A DNA stretch of 64,000 bases from JBGVMW01 sp045125095 (GTDB lineage Bacteria; Bacillota; Clostridia; Lachnospirales; Lachnospiraceae), in the NCBI GenBank assembly GCA_045125095.1, contig JBGVMW010000299.1, positions 1 to 64,000 on the forward strand, given 5' to 3'. Under the pieces are notes generated by a model, which saw only the letters and a list, made by a program, of their open reading frames with translations, had not been told where the DNA came from and ran no database searches. Both the position numbers and the translations under genes were made by a program. Positions 6,698 to 16,089 of the stretch are shown here, piece by piece; positions within the stretch are counted from its first letter, which is position 1, and every line of letters begins with the position of its first letter.

Positions 6698-9055
6698 ATG
6701 AAATCATTATTTTTTATTGCAGTACAAAATTTGAAAAAGAAAAAAGGCGATGGAATAGTACTATTCTGTCTGATTTTACTGGCATCTTTGCTACTTTATA
6801 CCAGCCTCTCCGTTTTTATGGGCATGAATACTGTATTAGATGATGCCTATGACAATGCCCGCACGCCGGACTGGCTGTATATGAAAAGTGGAAATGAGGA
6901 AAGAATAGCTGAAGTGGTAAAGGCACAGGAAGAAGTAGTAGAATATGAAGCTTCTGACTGCTTGTATTTTATGGAAGTAGATTATCGCAAAGGTGATACT
7001 ACAGAAATGGAACAGGCACAGTTTTTCTTTGGAAAAATAGAAGAACAAAGGAATATGGGAAAGCTGGCAGGCTGTGAAAATATAGAGGTCCAGTATGATT
7101 CGGTAGTGCTTCCTTATTATATGAAAGCAGCACAGGGATTTGAAATTGGAGATACTTGTTATTTTACCTTTGGAGACAAGGAATACGAATTTCATGTAGC
7201 AGGATTTGTGGAAGATCCGTTGTTTGCCACACCTCTTAATGTTAGCGTATATGGTGCGTATATGAGCGGGGATCGTATGGAGGATTTAATGGAGGAAAAT
7301 TCTACTGTACAGGCTTCCAGATATGTGCAGCATAAAGCACGTTTAAAGGATGGTGAGGACAGCTTTGCTTTTGATAATAAGATTTCGCCAATTTTCACCA
7401 AGGAAATACCAGAGCTTGTTGGGTCATTAAGTTATGGACTTAATTGGGAAACCATGAAAGGTGGCGTAGCCATGATGTCCCAAATCAGCATGGGAATTGT
7501 TCTTGTATTTTCCTTGTTACTAATGCTTATTGTGTTAATTGTGATTCGTTTCAGCATCCGCAATTATATTGAGATGAACTTGAAAAATATAGGAATTCTT
7601 CAGGCAGCAGGTTATACATCAAAGCAGCTGAACCTGACAGTACTGATTGAAATGGGAGTAGTTTCCATTGTGGCAGTAATTGCCGGTCTGTTTCTGGGTA
7701 TGGCAGGAAGCGGAGTAATTGGGCGGTTTCAGGGAGTTATGTTAGGAATTTCCTGGAAACAGAAGTTTCACTTGAGTGCAGCCGGTCTTACTATCCTGAT
7801 TATTTTAGCAGTGGTTCTTGGGGTAGCCTTTTTAAGTGGCAGAATTTATAAAAAGATTTCCGTGTTGGAGTCTTTAAGATCCGGAATTCACACCCATAAT
7901 TTTAAGAAAAATTATTTTGAATTTCACAAATCCAGATTGCCGATGTCCTTTATTCTGGCAGGAAAAAATTTTATGCATGAGAAGGGAAAAAATATTTCTA
8001 TCTTTTCCATTGTAATGTTATTATCCTTTTCTGCCAGCGTTGGTTTTGGATTGTATGAAAATTTTGCTGTGAATACAGATAATCTGTTGAAGATGGTAGG
8101 TGCTGAGGCGGGTGATATTTGTATTACCGGTGATAATTTGGATTCTATTGGACAAGAAATGGAAACATGGAGTGAAGTAGAAACGGTACTTTATTTTAGT
8201 AATGGAAGCATTCAGCTGGAAAGCGAGACGGAAGAAACTTCTGTTACATGTGATATTTGGGAGCAGCCAGATCTGATTCACAACGAAATGATGGTAAGTG
8301 GACGATTGCCAAAATATGACAATGAAATTGTACTTACAACCAGCATTGCAAATCTTTTAAAGGTGGAAACAGGAGATGTGGTTTATATAACCGGTCAGGG
8401 TGAGCGAAAGGATTATCTTGTGTGCGGTATCGACCAGAAGATCAATAATATGGGCTTAAAAGCACTGATGAACAGGGATGGCGCAGTACGTTTAAATGGA
8501 AACAGTATGACAACAGCACTCTACATCTACACAAAGGACAATGTCACGTATGAGGAAATTTCTAAAAAAGTGACAGAACAATTTCCGGAAGCTAGTGTGG
8601 TTGACAGTGAAAAAGGTATTGCAAATACGATGGGTAGTGTCCAACTGGCAATGGTAGCAATCTGTCTGATTTTCGTTCTGATTACCGTATTTGTGGTTGC
8701 CATGGTAGAAGTATTGCTTATCAAAACAAAGATAATACGGGAGCGAAAAAATATGGGGCTGAATAAAGCCTTTGGATTTACAACGGGGCAGCTGATTGTT
8801 CAGACAATTATGATGAATCTTCCGGTAATTGCATTCGGTGCCATCACCGGAGTGGTGTTAAGCATTTATCTGATGAATCCACTAATTGTTGCATGTCTTT
8901 CCTTCTGTGGCATACAGGAGTGTCCGTTTACGATGAATTTTCTTTGGATGGCAGTAACGGTAGTTGGGGTGATTATGGTAGCAGTTGCTGCGTCCTTCTT
9001 ATCAGCAGTTAAGATTCGTAAGATTGAACCGGTGAAGATGTTAATGGAGGAATAA
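6698..9055 (+). CDS. FtsX-type ABC permease (BceB-like)
   Basis: The 785-aa membrane protein has an N-terminal TM helix (about 17-40), an extracytoplasmic domain, three TM helices near residues 260-395 (first FtsX core), a TM near 425, a second extracytoplasmic region and three C-terminal TM helices (about 650-785). Start ATG 6698 has GGGGTGG upstream; a GTG at 6689 overlapping the ATPase stop is an alternative. The duplicated FtsX layout is shared by MacB-like and BceB-like permeases that remove peptide antibiotics from the membrane. It is the partner of the upstream ATPase and the last gene of the operon. Confidence 0.9.
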   Translation: MKSLFFIAVQNLKKKKGDGIVLFCLILLASLLLYTSLSVFMGMNTVLDDAYDNARTPDWLYMKSGNEERIAEVVKAQEEVVEYEASDCLYFMEVDYRKGDTTEMEQAQFFFGKIEEQRNMGKLAGCENIEVQYDSVVLPYYMKAAQGFEIGDTCYFTFGDKEYEFHVAGFVEDPLFATPLNVSVYGAYMSGDRMEDLMEENSTVQASRYVQHKARLKDGEDSFAFDNKISPIFTKEIPELVGSLSYGLNWETMKGGVAMMSQISMGIVLVFSLLLMLIVLIVIRFSIRNYIEMNLKNIGILQAAGYTSKQLNLTVLIEMGVVSIVAVIAGLFLGMAGSGVIGRFQGVMLGISWKQKFHLSAAGLTILIILAVVLGVAFLSGRIYKKISVLESLRSGIHTHNFKKNYFEFHKSRLPMSFILAGKNFMHEKGKNISIFSIVMLLSFSASVGFGLYENFAVNTDNLLKMVGAEAGDICITGDNLDSIGQEMETWSEVETVLYFSNGSIQLESETEETSVTCDIWEQPDLIHNEMMVSGRLPKYDNEIVLTTSIANLLKVETGDVVYITGQGERKDYLVCGIDQKINNMGLKALMNRDGAVRLNGNSMTTALYIYTKDNVTYEEISKKVTEQFPEASVVDSEKGIANTMGSVQLAMVAICLIFVLITVFVVAMVEVLLIKTKIIRERKNMGLNKAFGFTTGQLIVQTIMMNLPVIAFGAITGVVLSIYLMNPLIVACLSFCGIQECPFTMNFLWMAVTVVGVIMVAVAASFLSAVKIRKIEPVKMLMEE

Positions 9056-9067
9056 TAGAAAAGTTTA

Positions 9068-9100
9068 GCCTGGGCTTAATTGCTCAGGCGTTTTCTTTTT
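9068..9100 (+). terminator. Intrinsic terminator of the ABC operon
   Basis: GCCTGGGC (9068-9075) pairs with GCTCAGGC (9082-9089) and is followed by GTTTTCTTTTT. It ends the two-component/ABC module. Confidence 0.85.
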
Positions 9101-9193
9101 CAAAGAATTTGACAAGCAGATAGAATATTTGCGCTGATTCTGTTAGAATAGAAAGAGATAAAATCCCATTAAATAACAAAGGATGTGAGATGC

Positions 9194-10315
9194 ATGCAGC
9201 TACCATTTTCAGATGAATTAGAGATACAATATTTAAGCCGACTGTTTGATAACACCAGTGAATGTTACAAATTTTTTTGGTTTCAGGCAATTATAACAAA
9301 GGTATTAGAGGGCAAAAAAGTCATTTCCTATGAAGAATTAATAAATGAGATGATTGCAGATGCCTGGTATATGGTAACGGAATATCATTTGAATTTAGGA
9401 CCAAAGGATACCCTTGAAACCCTGGTTCATTATCTGCAGGATATCAGCCTGATGAAATCATCGGAAAAGCGGGAAAACATTTTAAAATATCTTGAAGAGT
9501 GTACAGATAAGGAGGTCAGGCGTAGAAAACAGACACTGACAAAAAACGTACCATATCGTCTGCAGGCACCATTTATGGACAAAGTAAAGGGAACTGAGTG
9601 GAATGTATCAGAACGTGCATTGGCGGCAAAGATCAATCAGGAACGGCGGCTGATGTATTATTTTAATGCATTAAACGGATTGAAAACCACCATAGAAATT
9701 CAGCCAGGGTGGTTTGCCTATATTCACAAGAATCAGGAAATTATAAAAGGCTGGATTCAGTACAAAATGATTTTGTATTTACAGAAACGCAATCCAAGTG
9801 TGCCGGGAATTGCAGATAAATTATATCCACCAACAGAGAGAAAGTTAGAAAAGGTAAAGAAATATTGGAGATTGTTACTGTCCCTGCATCCAATTCAGGA
9901 AATCTACAGCCATGAGCAGCTGACGGATAAAGATATTTCCATTGATCATTTTGTGCCATGGTCTTATGTGGCACATGACGAATTTTGGAATCTTCATCCC
10001 ACAACACGAAGCATTAATAGCAGTAAGAGTAACAATTTGCCCGATTGGAATACCTATTTTCCGCAGCTTGCCCAGTTAGAATATCTTTCCTATGAAATGA
10101 TATGGAAATATGATACTGTTCATGATGAGTTTGAAAAATGTGCAAGAGAGCATTTAAACAGTGATGAAATACGAAGGAAGATTTATAGAGAAGGATTGCG
10201 CTTTCAGGAATTTTCCAGTGGGTTAGAAGAAGTGGTGCAGCCAGTGTATCAATCTGCAAAAAATTGCGGATTTAAAAATTGGGTGTACGCTGGTGGGACA
10301 TGCAAATTGAAGTAA
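9194..10315 (+). CDS. HNH endonuclease-domain protein
   Basis: The start at 9194 has AAAGGA about 10 nt upstream; an in-frame GTG at 9185 is less likely. The 373-aa protein carries an HNH nuclease motif: ISIDH (D251-H252) with VPWS, a central asparagine (FWNLHP, N266) and a closing SKSNNLP (N280). These are the expected metal and catalytic residues. The N-terminal 240 residues are helical and unrecognised, probably substrate or partner binding. It is the first gene of the accessory island and could be a restriction-like or mobile-element nuclease; I cannot tell which. Confidence 0.75.
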   Translation: MQLPFSDELEIQYLSRLFDNTSECYKFFWFQAIITKVLEGKKVISYEELINEMIADAWYMVTEYHLNLGPKDTLETLVHYLQDISLMKSSEKRENILKYLEECTDKEVRRRKQTLTKNVPYRLQAPFMDKVKGTEWNVSERALAAKINQERRLMYYFNALNGLKTTIEIQPGWFAYIHKNQEIIKGWIQYKMILYLQKRNPSVPGIADKLYPPTERKLEKVKKYWRLLLSLHPIQEIYSHEQLTDKDISIDHFVPWSYVAHDEFWNLHPTTRSINSSKSNNLPDWNTYFPQLAQLEYLSYEMIWKYDTVHDEFEKCAREHLNSDEIRRKIYREGLRFQEFSSGLEEVVQPVYQSAKNCGFKNWVYAGGTCKLK

Positions 10316-10454
10316 ACTTCGACTGAATTTTACATGCTCTAGGTTTTCATACGAAATGTGTAGTGCAGCACTGTCCTGAATAGTTACCAGTATGTGATGT
10401 ATGAAATTTCCATATTGGCTCTACTATTTCAAAATATAATGCACATGGATTTGA

Positions 10455-10880
10455 AAGGCAGATGCACTGCGTGCCAAATATGTGAAAAGTAAATCTGAAA
10501 CATTTGGTTATGTGACTGGAATATCTTTTGTAAACCAGCTTGGATTGACAACACAGATGCCGGCGATAATTGAGATTGTTACAAACAGGGAAGCTACAAA
10601 TGGACGTACGATTACAGTAGGTAATCAGAAGGTCAGAATTAAAAAAGCAGCAGTTACTGTTTCAGACAATAATGCGGAGCTTTTACAGCTTTTGGATGGT
10701 ATCGGTCAGGCTGAGAAATATACCGAGTTGCCGATGGAAGAAACCATAGATACAATGCTTTCATATGTGAAACAGAAACGTTTTACAAAGGAACAGTTAT
10801 CTGAAGTATCGTCTGTTATAACCGGTGCAACTGCAAAGAAGCTAATTGAATGGGGGATGATTTATGAATTTGCATCATGA
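10455..10880 (+). pseudogene. AbiEi-type antitoxin (DUF6088-like), N-terminus missing
   Basis: The open frame runs from an in-frame TGA at 10452 with no good start; only a GTG at 10482 lies inside. The sequence (ALRAKYVKSKSETFGYVTG, NQLGLTTQMPAIIEIVTN) matches the C-terminal part of AbiEi-like antitoxins of type IV toxin-antitoxin systems. The N-terminal winged-helix DNA-binding domain is absent. It overlaps the following toxin remnant by 17 nt, the usual AbiEi-AbiEii arrangement. Without the DNA-binding domain it cannot autoregulate. Identification is from memory of the family and is fairly secure because the next gene fits. Confidence 0.7.
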
Positions 10881-11251
10881 TAAAGAAGCATTTGCAGAAT
10901 TGATAATCGGTGCGGCAAATGAGTTGGTTATTCCGACTAATGTAATAGAAAAAGACAGAGCGACATTCAAGACATTTATACGATATTTATAAGCTTGTAG
11001 AAACTATGGGAATCTCAGATGAACTATCAAATCTTATACCGGAAGTACGTGCTGTGCGCTCAGAAATGATTGTCTGCCCTTCGGCAAAAGAAGGTGTATG
11101 TGTAGCGGATATATTGCGGGACATAATTGAAAGTCAGGTATATAAAAGTGATTACGTAGATATTACTATGGGATTGCTTTTTGTACCGGTAACCTATGAG
11201 ACTGTAATTCGGAGCTTGCAGAAGATTTTGGATAGCGGGATGTGGGATTGA
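10864..11251 (+). pseudogene. AbiEii-type nucleotidyltransferase toxin remnant (core deleted, frameshifted)
   Basis: ATG 10864 opens with MNLHHDKEAFAELI and IPTNVIEKD, a typical AbiEii start. About 30 codons later the sequence jumps, in another frame, to SRHLYDIYKLVETMG and PEVRAVRSEM, a typical AbiEii C-terminal region, which runs to 11251. The nucleotidyltransferase core between them is missing. AbiEii toxins modify an RNA or protein target, reported for some members to be tRNA, and cause abortive infection. This copy is dead. With the upstream antitoxin remnant it marks a former type IV toxin-antitoxin locus. Confidence 0.72.
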
Positions 11252-11338
11252 TGCTTAAGATGAGATTTTGAAGATGGCAAAGTAAAAATCGATGGTAGGA
11301 GAGCTTTTTATTGGACAGGAACTGAGTATAATTAGAAT

Positions 11339-11372
11339 CAAGGAGTTGTTGCTTCTTGGTTCTTTTCTTTTT
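11339..11372 (+). terminator. Intrinsic terminator after the AbiE remnant
   Basis: CAAGGAG (11339-11345) pairs with CTTCTTG (11352-11358), including one G-T pair, and is followed by GTTCTTTTCTTTTT. The rest of 11252-11525 shows no convincing gene. Confidence 0.6.
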
Positions 11373-11525
11373 ATTAGATGGTTAGAAACAATCTAGCCTA
11401 TTATAAAAGCTAATGATTTGAAATAGATTTGAGTACGTTAGATGCTAAAAAAAGTTGTTACAAGCTAATCAAGGATTTTGACTTTGTAAAAAAACTGTTT
11501 ATAATATTAAGCGGAGGAAACGAAT

Positions 11526-11822
11526 ATGATTACAATTTCAGAACAGATTAGAGTCCTATGTGTTAGAAGTAATATTAGTGTTGAAGAATTAGCCCGCAGA
11601 TTAGGAAAAACACCGTAAAGTTTTAATTCGAAATTAATAAGAAAAAGTTTTACGATTAAAGATTTGGAAGAGATTGCGGATGCAACAGTTAAAGTATCTA
11701 CTGAAAAGGGAATAAAGCTTGACGTTAAAGTAATCGACAGGTTGTTACAAGTGAAAGAAGCCAAGAGAGAAAAACACGGTGGAATTAAGGATAAAATTTA
11801 CTGGGTTGGAAATGAGGAATAA
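11526..11822 (+). pseudogene. XRE-family HTH regulator broken by a nonsense codon
   Basis: MITISEQIRVLCVRSNISVEELARRLGKTP is a classic XRE helix-turn-helix start. It is followed by TAA at 11616 (codon 31), at a position where close relatives usually carry Gln; CAA to TAA would explain it. The frame then continues with sensible sequence (SFTIKDLEEIADA) to a stop at 11820-11822, 1 nt before the helicase start. The whole frame would encode about 98 residues. Its position suggests it once regulated the helicase or was translationally coupled to it. Suppression or reinitiation cannot be excluded. Confidence 0.75.
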
Positions 11823-11823
11823 A

Positions 11824-14800
11824 ATGATACAGGATAGATTACAAGAAATGCGCAACGGATTTGAAACTGCATTTATTGATGGAGCAGTTGCGTCTAATAT
11901 TGCGTATAAGCCACAATTTATTTCGAACAATTATAAGCAGGGAAAGAAAGTGTTGTCATCCATTGAGGATGAATTGTTGGCATGTGATGGGTTTCAAATC
12001 AGCGTAGCGTTTATTACTATGGGTGGAATTACGCCTTTGTTACAGACGCTAAAGGAGCTTGAGAAGAAAGGGATAAAGGGAGAAATCCTTACCACAAATT
12101 ATTTGAATTTTAGTGAACCGAGAGCTTTAGAAAAAATAAATAAACTCTCTAATATTGCATTGAAAATGTATGATGTAGAAGCTTCCGGAGATGGGTTTCA
12201 CACCAAAGGATATATTTTCAGAAAAGATGAAATCTATAGAATTATTATCGGTAGTTCCAATATGACAAAAACAGCACTTACAAGTAATCGTGAGTGGAAT
12301 ACTCGTGTAGTATCGACAGAAAAGGGCGAGATTGTGCAGAATATATTGGCAGAATTTAATGAGCTTTGGAACAGTGAATATGCACTCGAATATGATGAGT
12401 TTTATGAAGTTTATAAGGAGCGGTACAAAATTATTAAAAAGCAGAGGGAGATTGCGAAAAGTGAAGAAATTCCGTCTGTTGAAAAGTACCGTTTGCAGCC
12501 TAACGCTATGCAGGTGGGTTTTATTGTTAATTTAAAGAAAATCATTGAAGCTGGGGAAGAGAGAGCATTACTGATATCTGCTACGGGAACCGGAAAAACC
12601 TACGCCTCCGCATTTGCCATGCGAGAGTTAGGCTTTAAAAGAGTCCTATTTCTTGTTCACAGAGGGCAGCTTGCAAGGCAAACGAAAAAGTCATATGAAA
12701 AAGTACTTGATAAGTCTGTTTCCATGGGACTCCTTGGAGCAGGCTATCGTGAATATGATGCCGATTATGTGTTTGCCACAGTACAAACTTTAAACCGTGA
12801 GGAACATCTATTAAAATATAATCCAGAGGAATTTGACTGTATTATTTTGGATGAGGCACATCACAGTTCAGCAAATTCATATCAAAAAGTTATGAACTAT
12901 TTCAAACCAAAGCTTTGGCTTGGAATGACCGCAACACCGGATAAACGAGATGATGATATAGAGGGAAGAAATATATACGAAATTTTTAATCATCAGATAG
13001 CATATGAGATTCGATTACAGCAGGCGATGGAGGAGAACTTTTTATGTCCATTTCACTACTTTGGAATTAGTGATGTTTCTTTTGTAGATGAAAAACAGAT
13101 AAAAGCAAAAAAGATTACAGAACGTGATTTTAATCTCCTGACGGGTGATGAGAGAGTAAGGCATATTATTAAACAGGCAAATTATTATGGATATAGTGGA
13201 GAACGAGTTAAAGGCTTAATTTTTTGTAGTCGTGTTGATGAGTCAGTGGAACTTTCCAATAAATTTAATCAGATGATAAATCCAGAAACAGGAAAATTAT
13301 ATAGAACAATTTCGTTGAATGGGGATGCTTCCGAGGAAGAACGTCAAAATGCATTTGAACGATTAGCCATGAATGAAGAGGAAGCCAATGAACAGATGCA
13401 ACCTTTAGATTATATTTTTTCAGTTGAAATACTGAATGAGGGTGTTGATATTGTGGAGGTAAATCAGGTTGTTATGCTTCGTCCGACAGAATCACCGATT
13501 GTATTTATTCAACAGTTGGGAAGAGGATTGCGTAAAGCGGATGGCAAAGAATATGTGGTTGTTCTTGATTTTATTGGTAATTATAATAATAATTTTATGA
13601 TACCGGTTGCATTATCAGGAGACCGCACTTATAATCCGGATACAATTCGGAAATATGTAATTAGTGGAAATAGTACAATTCCCGGGGCTTCTACTATACA
13701 TTTTGATGAGATAGCAAAAGATAAGATTTTTGCATCAATAGATAGAATTAAGGGCATGAAATCGATTATCAGAGAAAGTTATATAACGTTGAAAAATCGT
13801 CTTGGAAGAGTTCCATATCTTCTTGATTTTTATGAAAATGGAGAAGTAGATCCTCTTGTAGTTATAAAAGAATATAAAACTTACCAGGCATTTCTTGAGT
13901 CAGTTGAGAAGGAAGTATATATAGGACAGATTTCGGAAGAAGAGCTTGTAACGTTGGAATATTTGTCCAAAACTGTACTTTCTGGAGCCAGACCATATGA
14001 ATTAGAAATCTTAAAAAGATTTTTGAAAAATGAAATAATACATTTGGATACCTTGCAACAAGAATTTCAAAAAAAATATGGTTACGCAATCGATGAGGCT
14101 TCTTTTGAAAATGCTGTAGATGTTTTGAAAGGTCATTTTGTAAGCAAGGAAGAAGAATTTAAAAAATATTGTCATATTGATATTGTAAATAATACTGGAA
14201 CGAATATGTTACAGAGAATGACTGGATTTGCGGACCGTTTGCTTCATTTGGAGTTTTATAAACAAGTTGATGATATTATTGAGGTAGGTTTAAGAAGATA
14301 CAAAGATAAATTTGCAGTAGGTCAAACACAGGACAATCCATTTGTATTGTATGAGAAATATTCAAGAAGAGACGTTAGCTTGTTGATGAATTGCGGAAAA
14401 GATTTATCATCTACTATGTATGGAATGAAACGTATTGGCGATAATGTTTTTATCTTTGTTACATATCACAAAGAAACAAGCGCAGATAAAGAAAAGAATT
14501 ATGTAGACGGTAAACCGGACTATGCAGATGTGTTTGAAGATAATATGATTTTTAGATGGGATTCCCAGATAGGTAGAGGGATAGATAGCTCTTATATGGA
14601 AGAAGTTTCCACAGCACCTCGGAAGCATTTACTAGTAAAGAAAAGCGATGCAGAAACAAACTTTTATTATATGGGACTATTTGATATAGTAAACATGGAA
14701 GCTGATAAGAAAAAAGATAACAATGGGAAAGAACGTGATATCACGAAAGTAAAAGTGCAGATGCGCCATCCGGTAAGGGAAGATTTGCTTCGCTATTTAC

Positions 14801-14838
14801 AAAGTAATATTGCAGAAAAAGAGGATAAAATAGGATGA
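11824..14838 (+). CDS. PLD nuclease-SF2 helicase-DUF3427 protein
   Basis: The start at 11824 is chosen for GAGG 6 nt upstream; in-frame ATGs at 11779 and 11812 lack a good site. The 1004-aa protein begins with a phospholipase-D-like domain (about 30-190; FHTKGY and GSSNMT). The superfamily-2 helicase core follows: Walker A ATGTGKT (about 253-259), DEAH at 343-346, GMTATP, and motif VI QLGRGLRKADGK near 563. The C-terminal region (about 660-1000) matches DUF3427. Such proteins are frequent in defence islands and are thought to translocate on and cut foreign DNA. The first HKD histidine is visible, but the aspartate spacing is not canonical. It appears intact. Confidence 0.88.
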   Translation: MIQDRLQEMRNGFETAFIDGAVASNIAYKPQFISNNYKQGKKVLSSIEDELLACDGFQISVAFITMGGITPLLQTLKELEKKGIKGEILTTNYLNFSEPRALEKINKLSNIALKMYDVEASGDGFHTKGYIFRKDEIYRIIIGSSNMTKTALTSNREWNTRVVSTEKGEIVQNILAEFNELWNSEYALEYDEFYEVYKERYKIIKKQREIAKSEEIPSVEKYRLQPNAMQVGFIVNLKKIIEAGEERALLISATGTGKTYASAFAMRELGFKRVLFLVHRGQLARQTKKSYEKVLDKSVSMGLLGAGYREYDADYVFATVQTLNREEHLLKYNPEEFDCIILDEAHHSSANSYQKVMNYFKPKLWLGMTATPDKRDDDIEGRNIYEIFNHQIAYEIRLQQAMEENFLCPFHYFGISDVSFVDEKQIKAKKITERDFNLLTGDERVRHIIKQANYYGYSGERVKGLIFCSRVDESVELSNKFNQMINPETGKLYRTISLNGDASEEERQNAFERLAMNEEEANEQMQPLDYIFSVEILNEGVDIVEVNQVVMLRPTESPIVFIQQLGRGLRKADGKEYVVVLDFIGNYNNNFMIPVALSGDRTYNPDTIRKYVISGNSTIPGASTIHFDEIAKDKIFASIDRIKGMKSIIRESYITLKNRLGRVPYLLDFYENGEVDPLVVIKEYKTYQAFLESVEKEVYIGQISEEELVTLEYLSKTVLSGARPYELEILKRFLKNEIIHLDTLQQEFQKKYGYAIDEASFENAVDVLKGHFVSKEEEFKKYCHIDIVNNTGTNMLQRMTGFADRLLHLEFYKQVDDIIEVGLRRYKDKFAVGQTQDNPFVLYEKYSRRDVSLLMNCGKDLSSTMYGMKRIGDNVFIFVTYHKETSADKEKNYVDGKPDYADVFEDNMIFRWDSQIGRGIDSSYMEEVSTAPRKHLLVKKSDAETNFYYMGLFDIVNMEADKKKDNNGKERDITKVKVQMRHPVREDLLRYLQSNIAEKEDKIG

Positions 14839-14999
14839 TTTAGTCAAGTCTTTTGATTATTCTAACCAGTTAGTCCGGAAACTTGGGCAAGGCATATGAA
14901 AGATATTCCACATTGGACATAATTTAAGTTTCTTTAGTTTGAAATTAGTTTTAATAAGTTTTACGATAGTGTGATATAAGCAGAAAGGAGTCGAAAAGA

Positions 15000-15232
15000 A
15001 TGGCAAAGGATTTAACTACGTCACAGTTAGATAGACAGAATATTCTGAATAATCATTTAGCTGTTGGTGAAATTCAAAATCAAACAGGATTTCAAGGAAT
15101 TTTATTCGAAGACAGAATTAGATTTACAAAATCTATGGCAATGGACACGAAATTTTTAAAGGTAAGAGACTTAAGGAATTTATGAAATGCGTGATTGACC
15201 AGGATGTTCCCGACATAAATGTCGGGAACATC
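15000..15232 (+). pseudogene. RhuM/DNA-binding-protein-like remnant
   Basis: ATG 15000 has a good ribosome binding site (AGAAAGGAG). The first 45 codons (TTSQLDRQNILNN, GEIQNQTGFQGILFED, RFTK) resemble the N-terminus of RhuM-like proteins found beside restriction and defence genes. The frame then breaks. A second piece in the next frame (LKGKRLKEF, then DINVG) belongs to the same family, showing a deletion plus frameshift near 15150. The remnant stops in the palindrome at 15203-15232. The family call is from memory and moderate. Confidence 0.5.
15203..15232. repeat. Perfect 13-bp palindrome with 4-nt loop
   Basis: GATGTTCCCGACA (15203-15215) and TGTCGGGAACATC (15220-15232) are perfect inverted repeats around TAAA. 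No T-run follows on the plus strand. It sits exactly where a plus-strand gene remnant meets a minus-strand one and probably marks a rearrangement junction. Confidence 0.75.
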
Positions 15233-15319
15233 TCCAAGTTTAAATGTGGAAAAAATTGAAGAAATTGCATTATCAAGTTCCTTTTCATCCTGATGCTGTG
15301 GTACAATTGAAATTGGCAT
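15233..15319 (-). pseudogene. 5' fragment of a minus-strand gene, possibly a transposase
   Basis: Reading the minus strand, AAAGGAG lies 9 nt before an ATG at 15319. The first about 29 codons (ISIVPQHQDEKELDNAIS, then SIFSTFKLG) look like the start of an IS4-like transposase of Clostridia, by recollection only. The frame then enters the palindrome and continues as antisense of the RhuM-like remnant. I read it as a gene start joined to unrelated DNA. Confidence 0.35.
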
Positions 15320-15454
15320 AGATATAATCTCCTTTTGATTTTTTGTATCTCGACAATTCAGTTATACCAAAAGGAAGGTATCTGTGCCTATTTTATCGCT
15401 ACAATATTGAGTTTTCAAGATTCAACACACCGAATCAATGTGGGAAGTGATATA

Positions 15455-15586
15455 ATGCAGATAGAGAAAAGTGAAAAAAGAGATAATACTGGTAAATTAA
15501 AGGATATTTTTAACATTATAACGAGAATGCATCATGTTGTCCGGGAAGATTTGCTAAAATATCTTCGTAGTGTAGAGCAGGATTAA
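15455..15586 (+). pseudogene. C-terminal scrap of a second DUF3427 protein
   Basis: Codons from 15455 read EKSEKRDNTGKLKDI, then RMHHVVREDLLKYLRS. This parallels the very end of the helicase at 11824 (DKKKDNNGKERDI, QMRHPVREDLLRYLQS). The two are similar but not identical, so this is the tail of a diverged paralogue whose body is gone. It could be the relic of a tandem duplication or of an older island gene. Confidence 0.6.
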
Positions 15587-15635
15587 AATATGTTATTCAA
15601 GTAGAAAAATTGCACTAATAGATTGGAGAAAACAA

Positions 15636-16034
15636 ATGGTAAATAATAAAAAAATTGTGAATGTGGTAGCTGCCATTATCCGCGATGGAGACAAAATTTT
15701 TGCGACCCAGAGAGGCTATGGTGAATTCAGAGGTGGATGGGAATTTCCCGGAGGAAAAATTGAAACAGGTGAAACACCAGAGCAGGCTTTAATTAGAGAG
15801 ATTAAAGAAGAACTGGATACAGAGATTGTTGTTGGCGATTTAATAGATATTGTAGATTATGATTATTCGACGTTCCATCTCCATATGCATTGTTTTTGGG
15901 CTAGTGTAAAATCCGGGGAATTGGTATTGAAGGAGCATGAAGATGCTAAATGGCTTACGAAGGATTCATTGGATACTGTAGAATGGCTGCCTGCGGATGA
16001 GGGATTGATTGAGGTGATTCGTCAGGTGATATAG
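15636..16034 (+). CDS. Nudix hydrolase, MutT-like
   Basis: The 132-aa protein contains the Nudix box GGKIETGETPEQALIREIKEEL (about residues 40-61), with the catalytic REIKEE glutamates. The glycine after EE is replaced (EELDTE), a variant common in MutT-type 8-oxo-dGTP diphosphatases of Firmicutes. It would cleave oxidised nucleotides or other nucleoside diphosphate derivatives in the cytoplasm. It lies alone within the defence island between two gene remnants; in such settings Nudix proteins may accompany defence genes or simply be housekeeping. The substrate is not certain. Confidence 0.88.
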   Translation: MVNNKKIVNVVAAIIRDGDKIFATQRGYGEFRGGWEFPGGKIETGETPEQALIREIKEELDTEIVVGDLIDIVDYDYSTFHLHMHCFWASVKSGELVLKEHEDAKWLTKDSLDTVEWLPADEGLIEVIRQVI

Positions 16035-16089
16035 TACATAGAAGATATTCTTTTAACTGATGTTGTCTATAATTCGGGGGGCATTGAAT

